Assembly (NCBI GenBank): GCA_002842045.1 | Contig: PHBX01000011.1 | Coordinates: 186,001 to 250,000, forward strand | Direction: 5' to 3' | From: Chloroflexi bacterium HGW-Chloroflexi-3 | GTDB taxonomy: Bacteria; Chloroflexota; Anaerolineae; Anaerolineales; Anaerolineaceae | DNA length: 64,000 nt | In this document: positions 55,124 through 64,000 of the stretch, in pieces | Layout of the letters: each line of letters starts with the position of its first letter | How positions within the stretch are numbered: the stretch's first letter is position 1 | Notes under the pieces: model-generated | The model's database searches: none | What the model was told of the DNA's origin: nothing | What the model saw: only the letters and a program-made list of their open reading frames with translations | Made by a program: the position numbers and the translations under genes

Positions 55124-56965
55124 ATGGAACCAATGACCCGGGAAAAGTTATTAGAAATTCTTGCAGGTTTTGAATGGAATGATGTTGAATTTAAAGAGGC
55201 AGCCCATGATGTGCCAAAGGAAGCCTTTCCAACCGTCTCTGCTTTTTCAAATACGGCAGGTGGGTGGCTGGTTTTTGGTGTAAAAGAGTCAAAAGGGCGA
55301 TTTGAAGTGATCGGAGTGATCGATGTAGATAAAGTTCAAGGGGACTTTTTAACTTCTCTACGGAATCCGCAAAGAATCAACAAAATAGTTACCCCTGAAG
55401 AAAGTCACATGAAAATTGATGAGAAAGTCTTGTTAATTTTCTACATTCCAGAAGCCAGGCGACAGGATAAGCCGATTAATCTTGGAAATGATCTGACCCG
55501 CTCATTTATTCGTAAAGGCGGTTCAGACATGAAATGTAGTGAAGAAGAACTGCGCAGATTTATCCGAGATGCTTCATCTTCTCCGTTTGATCGTGAGATC
55601 GTTGGTGAGGATGTCACGAAATGCTATAACCTGGATACAGTACACTGGTATCGGGAAAATTTTCATCGGCGTAACCCAGGCTCCGATCCATCCATGCCTG
55701 ATGTTAATTTTCTGCAACATTGGGGTTTTGTTACCGATCAGAATGGAATAGTAGTACCTACTCGTGCCTCAATTTTGCTTTTTGGCGCGCAGCCGGCTGT
55801 AATTAAGCATTTACCCCGTATGGTGGTTGACTGCCAATGGATCAATGCAAACTTTGATGAGGCCATGCTGGATCAACGTTGGGATGATCGTTTGGAATGT
55901 GAAGACAACTTGTTGAATTCCTGGCGTTTATTGACGGAATTTTACATGCGGCATTCCGAGCGGCCTTTTCGGATAGAAAGTGAGAATTTACAAAGGCAAG
56001 ACCTGCCTGCCGATTACGTCGCATTTCGTGAAGCCAGTATCAACTTATTAATCCACCAGGATTATGGAGATTTCAACAGAAAGGCGTCAATAAAATTCTA
56101 TAGAGACCGTTTAGTTTTATCCAATCCAGGTGATGCTTTTGCGTTCTCACTCAACGAGTTATTAGAGCCGGGAGAAAAAGAAATCCGTAACCCAACGATC
56201 GTTTCAGCCTTTCGTCGAATAGGGTTGAGCGAACAGGCTGGAACAGGAATTCGAGCAATATACAGTTCGTGGAACAACCTGGATCGGGTACCACCGGAAA
56301 TCCTCAATGATAAAGCGAGAAAATCCTTTGAGATTTGTCTGCTCAAAGAGCCTCTGATTACGGAAGAACAAATTCTATTCCAGGCCAGTTTAGGTGTCAG
56401 GCTTTCTTCAGATGAAGCCGAAGCATTTGCCTTGGTTTGTCGGAAGATACAGTTGCCATTTATGGAGATGAAAGCGCTCGCTGGTTCAACCCGTCAAGCG
56501 CAGCAAATCGTAGAACAGTTAAAGTTGCAGGGCTTAATTGAAATCCTAACCAGTAAATCGCAACCTTCTATTCGTTTGGCAGAACATCTTCTACCCTTCT
56601 TTGAAACGAAGATACCAGAAAAAGAGGAGCCTACAGCAGTTATGCCTGACAAGTTGGTCAGTGACCAACTTATTGATCGTGCTTCGAGCTTGATCACTGA
56701 CCAACCTAAACCACTTCGCGGATTAAGTGAAATTCAATGGCGGTTGGTACGGCTTTGTGATGTTCCTCGTTCCATGCAAGAATTGCTGAATGAAGCAGGG
56801 GTTTCTAGCCGCCAGTTTTTTCGAAAAACCTATCTTGAGCCCTTGATCGAAGGTGGAATCTTAAGAATGTCTTACCCTGAAATTCCCAACCATCCTCGGC
56901 AAACCTATGTGTTGACAGAGGTTGGAATTCAATTGAAATCTCAGCACACAAGCAGTGTGCAGTAA
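55124..56965 (+). CDS. Schlafen AlbA_2-domain ATPase, BREX accessory
   Basis: About 613 residues, with ATG 55124 preferred (GGAG nine bases upstream; ATG 55094 and 55109 also in frame). The N-terminal AlbA_2/Schlafen-type domain (about 5-135) has FEWNDVEFKEAAHD and SNTAGGWLVFGVKE. A histidine-kinase-like ATPase fold, HATPase_c_4, follows (about 320-420: REASINLLIHQDYGDF, NPGDAF, GLSEQAGTGIRAIYSSW). The rest looks like winged-helix domains. Such proteins are frequent companions of BREX and other defence loci; whether it regulates or acts is unknown. No ribosome-binding site precedes ATG 55094. Confidence 0.83.
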   Translation: MEPMTREKLLEILAGFEWNDVEFKEAAHDVPKEAFPTVSAFSNTAGGWLVFGVKESKGRFEVIGVIDVDKVQGDFLTSLRNPQRINKIVTPEESHMKIDEKVLLIFYIPEARRQDKPINLGNDLTRSFIRKGGSDMKCSEEELRRFIRDASSSPFDREIVGEDVTKCYNLDTVHWYRENFHRRNPGSDPSMPDVNFLQHWGFVTDQNGIVVPTRASILLFGAQPAVIKHLPRMVVDCQWINANFDEAMLDQRWDDRLECEDNLLNSWRLLTEFYMRHSERPFRIESENLQRQDLPADYVAFREASINLLIHQDYGDFNRKASIKFYRDRLVLSNPGDAFAFSLNELLEPGEKEIRNPTIVSAFRRIGLSEQAGTGIRAIYSSWNNLDRVPPEILNDKARKSFEICLLKEPLITEEQILFQASLGVRLSSDEAEAFALVCRKIQLPFMEMKALAGSTRQAQQIVEQLKLQGLIEILTSKSQPSIRLAEHLLPFFETKIPEKEEPTAVMPDKLVSDQLIDRASSLITDQPKPLRGLSEIQWRLVRLCDVPRSMQELLNEAGVSSRQFFRKTYLEPLIEGGILRMSYPEIPNHPRQTYVLTEVGIQLKSQHTSSVQ

Positions 56966-56978
56966 CTGAGGAGAACTT

Positions 56979-59786
56979 ATGTCTGGAAAAAATCCAAACC
57001 AGGAAGAACTTTTTATTAAACCATATAGAGCGGTCCAACTAGGGCCGATAGAATGTTTGGGCATGACCTTTGAAAACGACGAGAAGCGAAGAACATATTT
57101 CATTGAGCGGTTGCGCGAAAAATTGAACGACCCAGATTTTCGCAAAATTGAAGGTTTTCCGATCGGAGAGGATGAGGATATTCTCGGCTTGTCAGACCCT
57201 CCTTATCATACCGCTTGCCCCAATCCCTGGTTGGATCAGATCATTGGAGAATGGCAAATCGAAAGACAGGAGTCTAACACACACCTCCATTACCATAGGG
57301 ACCCGTTTGTGGCTGATGTCAGCGAGGGGAAATACCATCCAATCTATAAATTGCATCCTTACCCGACGAAAGTCCCTCATCGAGCAATTATGCGCTATAT
57401 CCTTCATTACACCGAGCCTGGTGATATTGTTTTCGATGGTTTTTGCGGCACAGGTATGACCGGGGTAGCAGCACAGATGTGCGCGGATGAAAATGAAGTT
57501 CGAGAACTTGGATACCACGTTGATCCCGATGGAACGATCTTAAGACAAGAAACAGATGAAACCGGAAGAAAACAATGGATACCATTTTCAAAGATGGGAG
57601 CAAGGCGTGCTGTTCTTAATGACCTATCGCCGGCAGCAACTTTTATTGCCTACAATTTTAACTCCCCGACCGATGTGCAGGAATTTGAGCGAGAAGCAAA
57701 AAAAGTTTTAACAGAGGTTGAAAAAGAATGTGGTTGGATGTTTGAAACCAAACATAACGATGGCCGGATCGGAAAGATTAATTACACCGTCTGGTCAGAT
57801 GTGTTTATTTGCCCCGAATGTTCAAAAGAGTTGATTTTTTGGGAGGCAGCGGTTGACAAAGAGGCTGGGCAAGTATTGGATGAATTCCCATGCCCTCATT
57901 GCAACACAAAATTAAATAAAAGCAGGATGGAGCGCTCTTGGGTGACTTTTTTTGACAGCGCACTTTCTGAGACTATTCGCCAGGCGAAACAAGTTCCGGT
58001 GTTGATCAATTATTCCGTGAACAATCACCGTTTTGAGAAAAAAGTTGATGCGGATGATCTCACTCTAATTGACAAAATCGAAAATTTACCTGTCCCACAT
58101 TGGTTTCCGGTAAAGCGTATTCCTTTAGGGGTAAAAACAACCGAACCAATACGGATAGGTATCTCCAATGTGCATCACTTTTATACCAAACGTAATTTGT
58201 GGGCATTAGCAAGTTTTTTGGATAAATCAAAAAGTTTTAAATTGACAATATTAGTTACTAAAGTTGCGATGCAAATCACAAAACTATATCGCTTCACTTA
58301 TCAATCGGGTACGTGGGGAGCCGGAGGCGGACCATTATCAGGCACCTTATATATTCCATCTTTAATAAAAGAATTAAATATATTGAAGCAAATATCTTCA
58401 AGTAAAGATGATTTTGTAAAAAATGAAACGAGTGCAAGTTTTCAAAACTACTGTGCTATGACAGGTTCAACAACTCGTTTAACTATATCTGCAAATGAAT
58501 CTTTCGATTACATTTTTTTAGATCCGCCATTTGGATCTAACTTAAATTATTCGGAATTAGCTTTCCTATGGGAGTCCTGGTTAAAAGTGTGGACGAACAA
58601 CAAACCAGAAGCAATTGAGAATTCGGTTCAACGAAAAGGAATAAATGAATATAGAATTCTTATGACCGAGTGTTTCAAGGAAGCTTTTCGCCTATTGAAG
58701 CCTGGACATTGGATGACTGTTGAGTTTTCAAATACTCAAGCCTATGTTTGGAATAATATTCAAACTGCTTTATTGGATGCGGGATTTATTGTTGCCAATG
58801 TATCTGCTTTGGACAAACTCAAGAAAAGCTTTAATGCTGAGACATCTCCTACTGCGGTCAAACAAGACTTAGTGATTTCAGCCTACAAACCTAATGGTGG
58901 GTTTAGCCACCGGTTCAAAACAGAGGGTGAAAGTGAGATTGGCGTTTGGGATTTTGTTAGAACCCATCTGGGTTATCTACCCGTTATAAAACTAAAAGAC
59001 GATGCTCTCCAAAACATCCCCGAACGTGATCCTCGGATTCTTTACGATCAGGTAGTAGCTTATTTTGTACGCAATGGATTCTTGGTACCTCTTTCCACAC
59101 AGGAATTTCAAGCTGGACTTCGCCAACGTTTCCCAGAGCGGGATGGAATGTTCTTCCTCCCAGAGCAGGTCACTAGATATGATCGGGCGAAATTAAATTC
59201 CGGAAAGCTGGTTCAAGGCTCCTTCTTCGTTTCGGATGAGGAATCTGCCATCCGATGGCTGCACCAACAGCTAACTCAAATGCCTCAGACATATCAAGAA
59301 ATACATCCTTCATTTATTCAGGAAGCCCAGCGTTCCTGGAAAAAAAATGAGAAACCGGTAGAACTATCAGCTCTATTGCAACAAAATTTTCTTTGTTATG
59401 ACGGCAAAGAGGATGTTCCTTCACAAATTTATACATTTTTAATATCTTCCTTTGAAGAATATCGTGCTATGCAAAGAGATAACCCAGCCTTGAAAACAAA
59501 AGCCAAAGATCGTTGGTATGTTCCTGATCCTAATCAAGCTGGTGATCTGGAAAAGGTTCGTGAACGAGCGCTGCTTCGGGAATTTGATAGTTATAAGGCG
59601 GAAAAGAAAAAATTAAAACTATTTCGTCTTGAAGCTGTTCGTGCAGGTTTTAAAAAGGCCTGGCAGGACCGAGATTACCAGACAATTGTAAGTATCGCCG
59701 AAAAAATACCCGAAGGTGTTCTTGAAGAAGATCCGAAACTTCTGATGTGGTATGACCAGGCTATCACTCGTAGCAGTGGGAATTAA
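56979..59786 (+). CDS. pglX: BREX-3 adenine-specific DNA methyltransferase
   Basis: A 935-residue methyltransferase of the pglXI type. SAM motif I is FDGFCGTGMTG (about residue 150), a zinc ribbon is formed by CPEC and CPHC (about 283 and 308), and catalytic motif IV is FLDPPFGSN (about 512). In BREX it marks host DNA by N6-adenine methylation. GAGGAG precedes ATG 56979. The middle, about 58140-58830, is clearly more AT-rich than both ends, which suggests replacement of the region by recombination. Confidence 0.9.
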   Translation: MSGKNPNQEELFIKPYRAVQLGPIECLGMTFENDEKRRTYFIERLREKLNDPDFRKIEGFPIGEDEDILGLSDPPYHTACPNPWLDQIIGEWQIERQESNTHLHYHRDPFVADVSEGKYHPIYKLHPYPTKVPHRAIMRYILHYTEPGDIVFDGFCGTGMTGVAAQMCADENEVRELGYHVDPDGTILRQETDETGRKQWIPFSKMGARRAVLNDLSPAATFIAYNFNSPTDVQEFEREAKKVLTEVEKECGWMFETKHNDGRIGKINYTVWSDVFICPECSKELIFWEAAVDKEAGQVLDEFPCPHCNTKLNKSRMERSWVTFFDSALSETIRQAKQVPVLINYSVNNHRFEKKVDADDLTLIDKIENLPVPHWFPVKRIPLGVKTTEPIRIGISNVHHFYTKRNLWALASFLDKSKSFKLTILVTKVAMQITKLYRFTYQSGTWGAGGGPLSGTLYIPSLIKELNILKQISSSKDDFVKNETSASFQNYCAMTGSTTRLTISANESFDYIFLDPPFGSNLNYSELAFLWESWLKVWTNNKPEAIENSVQRKGINEYRILMTECFKEAFRLLKPGHWMTVEFSNTQAYVWNNIQTALLDAGFIVANVSALDKLKKSFNAETSPTAVKQDLVISAYKPNGGFSHRFKTEGESEIGVWDFVRTHLGYLPVIKLKDDALQNIPERDPRILYDQVVAYFVRNGFLVPLSTQEFQAGLRQRFPERDGMFFLPEQVTRYDRAKLNSGKLVQGSFFVSDEESAIRWLHQQLTQMPQTYQEIHPSFIQEAQRSWKKNEKPVELSALLQQNFLCYDGKEDVPSQIYTFLISSFEEYRAMQRDNPALKTKAKDRWYVPDPNQAGDLEKVRERALLREFDSYKAEKKKLKLFRLEAVRAGFKKAWQDRDYQTIVSIAEKIPEGVLEEDPKLLMWYDQAITRSSGN

Positions 59787-59791
59787 TTCTT

Positions 59792-62656
59792 ATGACAGAT
59801 TGGTCAGTAGGAGATTGGACCTGGAGCAAAACGTTCCGTCAATCCTGCCTCGTGATTGAAACCCAAACGCTTTGGGAAAACCACCTGGTACGATTGTGGT
59901 TGCCCACAACCAATACTGTTGTTCAAGTGCAAGCAGAAGACCTTGGGCCCGTTGATGCCTCGCAGGGAAAAAAAGCAGAAGAAATCGGATGGATCAGCGC
60001 CGCAGCGCGCGTTTCTGAAGCACTGGCACAAAATGTACTGCTTGCCCCGTTGGAAGCCGATATTATCCCCTTACCACATCAAATACGTGCTCTCAGCCGA
60101 GCGGTTGCTGGTGGGCGGGTGCGCTACCTGCTGGCAGATGAAGTCGGATTAGGAAAGACTATCGAGGCTGGTTTAATCTTGCGCGAGTTGAAACTGCGCG
60201 GACGAATCAGACGGATCTTGATTGTCGCACCCAAAGGCATTGCGGTTCAATGGGTTGCAGAAATGAAGAATCGATTTGGCGAGGAGTTTCGTCTCCTTGT
60301 CCCTGGTGAATTTGGTGCTTATCGGCGAATAGATGGTAATGAGAACCTATGGAAAGCCTATGACCAGGTAATTGTCCCAATGGATTCAGTCAAGCCGATG
60401 GAACGCCGGCGTGGCTGGAGCCAGGCACAAATCCAGGCATACAACCGAGAGCGTTTCGAAGATTTGGTTACAGCCAGTTGGGACCTGGTCATTGTAGATG
60501 AAGCGCATCGTTTAGGTGGAAGTACAGATCAAGTAGCGCGCTATCGATTGGGTGAAGGCCTGACTGGAGCAGCGCCTTATGTTCTTTTTCTCTCCGCCAC
60601 TCCCCACCAAGGTAAAACCGATGCCTTCTTCCGTTTAATGAATCTCCTTGATGAACAACAATTCCCGGACGAAAACAGTGTGAATCAACAACGGGTTCAA
60701 CCGTATGTGATCCGCACAGAAAAACGACAGGCAATAGATGAGAATGGTCAACCGCTTTTTAAACCGCGCACCACCAGGCGAATCCCAATTGCATGGCAAT
60801 CTCGACATCAAACTCAACGATTGTTGTATGCAGCCGTCAGTGAGTACGTGCGGCAGGGCTACAACCAGGCGTTACTTGAAAAACGAAATTATATCGGTTT
60901 TTTAATGACATTAATGCAGCGGCTGGTCACGTCGTCTACCGCTGCTATTCGCACCACATTAGAACGCCGTCTGGAAGTATTACGTTCTCCAGAAGAACAG
61001 TTAAGTCTCTTCCCGATAGTGGATGAAGCCGATTGGGGGGATCTGGAGAGTGAAGAAGAGTTGGATGTCCTGGTTCATGCTCGCCTCTCTGGATTAAAGA
61101 ACGAACAACAAGAAGTCGAATTGTTACTGGAAACCGCCCGCCGTTGTGAACAACAAGGGCCTGATGCTAAAGCTGAAGCCCTTTTGGATTGGATTTATAA
61201 AATTCAACAAGAAGAAAGTTCACCTGACCTCAAGGTGCTCATCTTTACCGAGTTTGTACCCACTCAAGAAATGCTGGCCGGCTTTCTCAGCCAGCGCGGC
61301 TTTTCAGTAACCTGTTTGAACGGGTCAATGAACATGGAAGAACGGCAGCAAGTCCAAACCCAATTTGCCGGACTAACTCAGATATTGATCTCGACGGAAG
61401 CCGGTGGCGAAGGTTTGAACCTGCAATTCTGCCATGTCGTAGTGAATTATGACGTCCCTTGGAATCCAATGCGCCTTGAACAACGCATTGGGCGGGTTGA
61501 CCGGATTGGTCAAGCACACCCAGTGCGGGCTTTGAATTTTCTACTGGAAGACACGATCGAAAACCGTGTTCAGGAAGTGTTAGAAGAAAAGTTAAAAGTC
61601 ATCTTTAAAGAATTTGGTATCGATAAAACCAGCGACGTGTTGGATACCAGTCAAGCTGAAGCATTGTTTGATAAAGTTTACATTCAAGCAATGGTTAAGC
61701 CTGATCAAATTGAAGAATCGGTAGAAACAGTCATGCAATTAGTGGAAGATCAAGCTCGCAATGGATTGGAAAGTACTCACCTTTTGGGATCGCAAGGTGA
61801 ATTGGATCCTTTGCTTGCCAGAGAAACGTTGGATAACCCTATGCCTTATTGGTTGGAAAAGATGACCATTCAATATCTACAGGGACAGGGGTATCATCCA
61901 AAAAGAGAAGGGTATGCCTGGATTTTGAAAGCCGACCACTCAAAGGCAAATCGTAATATACACTCAGAGAGATCGGATGGAAATTCGTCTGATGTGTTGA
62001 TTCGCACAATTGAGGGGAAACCTTTCGTTTTTACACCTCAAGACAAATGGATTTCCTCCGAATCAAATCATCTAAGTCTGGATTCAGCCCTTTTACGCTT
62101 CATCCTAAAGCAAATTCCTCACTTCACCTCAGAAGAGTCAACCCCGATTGTATCCCTGCCGGGCATTCCAGAAACTTTACAAGGGTTATGGTCTTTGTGG
62201 CGAATATCCATTTCCTCGGCAGATTGGTCTGCTGAAAGGATGCTTCCAATTTTTATGAATGAACAAGGCCGCTCGTTTTTGCCCACAGGACGATCGTTAT
62301 GGGAGATGTTACTCGAGCAGGAGATTCAGGTTGATGACTATCTAGATCGATCTGCATCCAACACTGCCTTTGAACATTGCCTTTCTGCTGCAAAATCACA
62401 TGGAAAAGGGATTTTCATTGAATTAATGCAAATGCACCATAAGCAGTTAGGCATGGATCGGGAAAAGGGTAATTATGCGTTCCAGATTCGCCAGAGAATG
62501 ATTGAACGAGTCGGACTACCGACAGTTCGAGCGTATCGCCTGGCACAATTAGCACAAGAACAACAATCCTGGACAGCGGAAATAGAACGTAGAACCGCCA
62601 TCCAACCTGAGCTAACAGCAATATTAATTCTTAATATTCAACCAAAAGTGGCATGA
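59792..62656 (+). CDS. brxHII: BREX-3 SNF2-type helicase, BrxHII-like
   Basis: A 954-residue DNA-dependent ATPase. Walker A: ADEVGLGKTIEAG; DEAH box: IVDEAHRLGG; motif III: LSATPHQGK; C-terminal helicase lobe: LIFTEFVPTQEML, STEAGGEGLNLQ, and the motif VI arginines in RIGRVDRIGQ. These motifs place it in SNF2. It starts 5 bp after the methyltransferase. The gene order methyltransferase-helicase-pglZ is the type 3 BREX core. Confidence 0.91.
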   Translation: MTDWSVGDWTWSKTFRQSCLVIETQTLWENHLVRLWLPTTNTVVQVQAEDLGPVDASQGKKAEEIGWISAAARVSEALAQNVLLAPLEADIIPLPHQIRALSRAVAGGRVRYLLADEVGLGKTIEAGLILRELKLRGRIRRILIVAPKGIAVQWVAEMKNRFGEEFRLLVPGEFGAYRRIDGNENLWKAYDQVIVPMDSVKPMERRRGWSQAQIQAYNRERFEDLVTASWDLVIVDEAHRLGGSTDQVARYRLGEGLTGAAPYVLFLSATPHQGKTDAFFRLMNLLDEQQFPDENSVNQQRVQPYVIRTEKRQAIDENGQPLFKPRTTRRIPIAWQSRHQTQRLLYAAVSEYVRQGYNQALLEKRNYIGFLMTLMQRLVTSSTAAIRTTLERRLEVLRSPEEQLSLFPIVDEADWGDLESEEELDVLVHARLSGLKNEQQEVELLLETARRCEQQGPDAKAEALLDWIYKIQQEESSPDLKVLIFTEFVPTQEMLAGFLSQRGFSVTCLNGSMNMEERQQVQTQFAGLTQILISTEAGGEGLNLQFCHVVVNYDVPWNPMRLEQRIGRVDRIGQAHPVRALNFLLEDTIENRVQEVLEEKLKVIFKEFGIDKTSDVLDTSQAEALFDKVYIQAMVKPDQIEESVETVMQLVEDQARNGLESTHLLGSQGELDPLLARETLDNPMPYWLEKMTIQYLQGQGYHPKREGYAWILKADHSKANRNIHSERSDGNSSDVLIRTIEGKPFVFTPQDKWISSESNHLSLDSALLRFILKQIPHFTSEESTPIVSLPGIPETLQGLWSLWRISISSADWSAERMLPIFMNEQGRSFLPTGRSLWEMLLEQEIQVDDYLDRSASNTAFEHCLSAAKSHGKGIFIELMQMHHKQLGMDREKGNYAFQIRQRMIERVGLPTVRAYRLAQLAQEQQSWTAEIERRTAIQPELTAILILNIQPKVA

Positions 62657-62669
62657 TTAAGGAATTTGC

Positions 62670-64000
62670 ATGAATAACTGGCGAAATACAATCCTCAATG
62701 AGTTTACTCCAGAGGTAGCTACAATAACCGTAGTGGCCGACCCGGATGCTTTACTATCTGAGGAACTCATTATCCAGGAAATTCATGCCAGAGGTTTTGA
62801 TCTCGTAGTATTCGATGAACCAATTCCATTTCGGTATTTATTTGAACTAAACTATCGGTCCCGTGTGGGAACGGGGGATTTAAAGGAACTTATCATCCTC
62901 CTGCGAAGTGAAGAAGATAATTTTGTAAAGTTACCTTATGATATCTTGTCTGCTTCCCGAAAGTTAAGATTTGGCTTGGATCGCCTATTTCCTCAATTGA
63001 ATCGTAGTATTTTATCCCAGTTAGATCGCAGCCTATTGGATGTTTTATATCAAGCTCAGTTTATTTACTCACCACATCAATTGAGCGAAAATGCGACAAA
63101 AGACTTTATTCTCAGACACGTGTTTGAAATTGCTCCCGAAATGGTAAAAACCCCGGCAGATTTATTGCGGATTCTTCTGCGAAAACATTATCGTGACCAA
63201 AAAATTCCAGCTACGCTGGATCAATGGCTTCTACAGATGATCCAGCGAACTGGTCGCTTCGCTGATTGGCCATTAGAAAGTATTATTCTAGAACGTGGGG
63301 CTTTTCTTTCTTTCTTACAAGAACGTTGGCCTGCTTATCTGCACTCATTAGAAGTCGGTGAAGAGGCAGTAATTCGGGATTTTTGTACAAGTTATCACCC
63401 AACTTTTGCAGGCCCAGCGATTCTACCATTTGGGAATGATGACGTTAGAGTCTATATCGATAATATGTTTGCAGAAGGGTTGTTAAAACCAATTCCTTCG
63501 TCTATGTTCACTAAAATAGAAAGAGTTGACAGTTCCGAGCGCCATAACCTACCATTGTGGGTCAGAATGGGCATTCAATCTGATCCTGAAACAGAACGGT
63601 TTAACCGTTTACAAAAAATCCTACAAGTTATCGAAGAGGAATTCCCACCTGAGAATGCCCGACATACTGGTTGGTTAAACCTTGCTATTAAATGGGCTGA
63701 GGCAAATGTATTGTGGTACAGTTCCCCAATAACCAAGTCGCGTCGCGATATCCAAAATAGATATGAACCTCTTCAGTCCAAATATGACTCGTTACGGCAG
63801 AATATCGATTTATGTTTTCAAAAATGGTTGCAACAGCGCTACGGAACCTTGTATAACTTGCCATCCATTGAGCCAGTTATGGTTCATCAAATTCCTCGGT
63901 TCATGATGAAAGGTCTACAATTCCCAGATGACCGGGCAGCGCTGGTCATTATCGATGGCTTATCATTTGATCAATGGGTTGTCGTCAGAGGGGTTCTTCA
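62670..64000 (+). CDS. pglZ: PglZ, cut by window edge
   Basis: Frame opened by hand from ATG 62670 (AAGGA seven bases upstream) and still open at the right edge, 443 codons. The first part is helical; the PglZ domain begins near the end with ALVIIDGLSFDQW, the conserved Asp of the alkaline-phosphatase-like fold. PglZ is the universal BREX protein. It lies 13 bp after the helicase stop. The C-terminus and any following gene (brxA expected in type 3) are outside the window. Confidence 0.9.
   Translation, partial: MNNWRNTILNEFTPEVATITVVADPDALLSEELIIQEIHARGFDLVVFDEPIPFRYLFELNYRSRVGTGDLKELIILLRSEEDNFVKLPYDILSASRKLRFGLDRLFPQLNRSILSQLDRSLLDVLYQAQFIYSPHQLSENATKDFILRHVFEIAPEMVKTPADLLRILLRKHYRDQKIPATLDQWLLQMIQRTGRFADWPLESIILERGAFLSFLQERWPAYLHSLEVGEEAVIRDFCTSYHPTFAGPAILPFGNDDVRVYIDNMFAEGLLKPIPSSMFTKIERVDSSERHNLPLWVRMGIQSDPETERFNRLQKILQVIEEEFPPENARHTGWLNLAIKWAEANVLWYSSPITKSRRDIQNRYEPLQSKYDSLRQNIDLCFQKWLQQRYGTLYNLPSIEPVMVHQIPRFMMKGLQFPDDRAALVIIDGLSFDQWVVVRGVL

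Noticed and set aside
47641..64000. DISARM or type I restriction as alternative identity
   Set aside because: PglZ, BrxC-type ATPase and the gene order fit BREX type 3; no phospholipase-D helicase partner, DrmB or HsdS/HsdR features are seen.

Overview
The window looks like a chromosome segment of a Chloroflexota bacterium, probably Anaerolineae. This is an inference from gene content, moderate AT-rich composition and protein style; no rRNA is present to confirm it. Supporting signs are a secreted protein ending in a FLPIV-type tail, dephospho-CoA kinase with an extra C-terminal acyltransferase-like domain, branched-chain amino acid transporters, and a tungsten/molybdenum aldehyde oxidoreductase set beside housekeeping genes.

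Layout. 1-2.4 kb: two minus-strand genes, one cut by the window edge and one C39-like peptidase with TPRs. 2.4-8.2 kb: an AT-rich accessory patch with a HigB/HigA toxin-antitoxin pair, a deleted DNA methyltransferase, a PIN protein overlapped by an OB-like partner, two small unknown genes, a DEDDh exonuclease-BRCT protein and an Mrr-like nuclease. It is bounded by a decayed tRNA-like sequence on one side and an intact tRNA-Val on the other. 8.4-21.4 kb: core genes gyrA, birA, hsp20, tRNA-Arg, a YacP-type nuclease, dnaX-ybaB-recR and a HerA-like ATPase. 21.7-28.4 kb: intact era, then a complete livFGMHK operon on the minus strand, then a decayed second copy of the 3' part of era joined to a YhhN gene. 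The transporter operon is therefore bracketed by era sequence. 28.4-36.5 kb: YhhN, a YitT protein, a papain-like protein whose catalytic Cys is replaced, coaE fusion, cdaA-cdaR (c-di-AMP) and der. 36.5-42.5 kb: a five-gene minus-strand operon with an aldehyde:ferredoxin oxidoreductase, the three subunits of a xanthine dehydrogenase/CO dehydrogenase-type enzyme and a MoaD/ThiS-like protein.

42.9 kb to the right edge: a genomic island entering at an initiator tRNA (tRNA-fMet). It starts with a tyrosine integrase right after the tRNA, a second convergent tyrosine recombinase, a HTH/zinc-ribbon gene and regulators with recognisable operators (a 20-bp perfect palindrome, a LexA-like GAAC-N4-GTTC box on a good promoter). 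It then carries a type 3 BREX phage-defence locus: small excisionase-type HTH regulator, brxF, brxC, three embedded accessory genes, the pglX-type methyltransferase, the brxHII-type helicase and the start of pglZ, which runs off the window. The embedded genes are a DUF3696-type ATPase, a tightly linked 349-residue protein of unknown function, and a Schlafen AlbA-type ATPase. They are the best candidate here for an undescribed system: a two-gene ATPase-effector unit nested inside BREX, whose effector appears to have a more GC-rich, separately acquired C-terminal domain.
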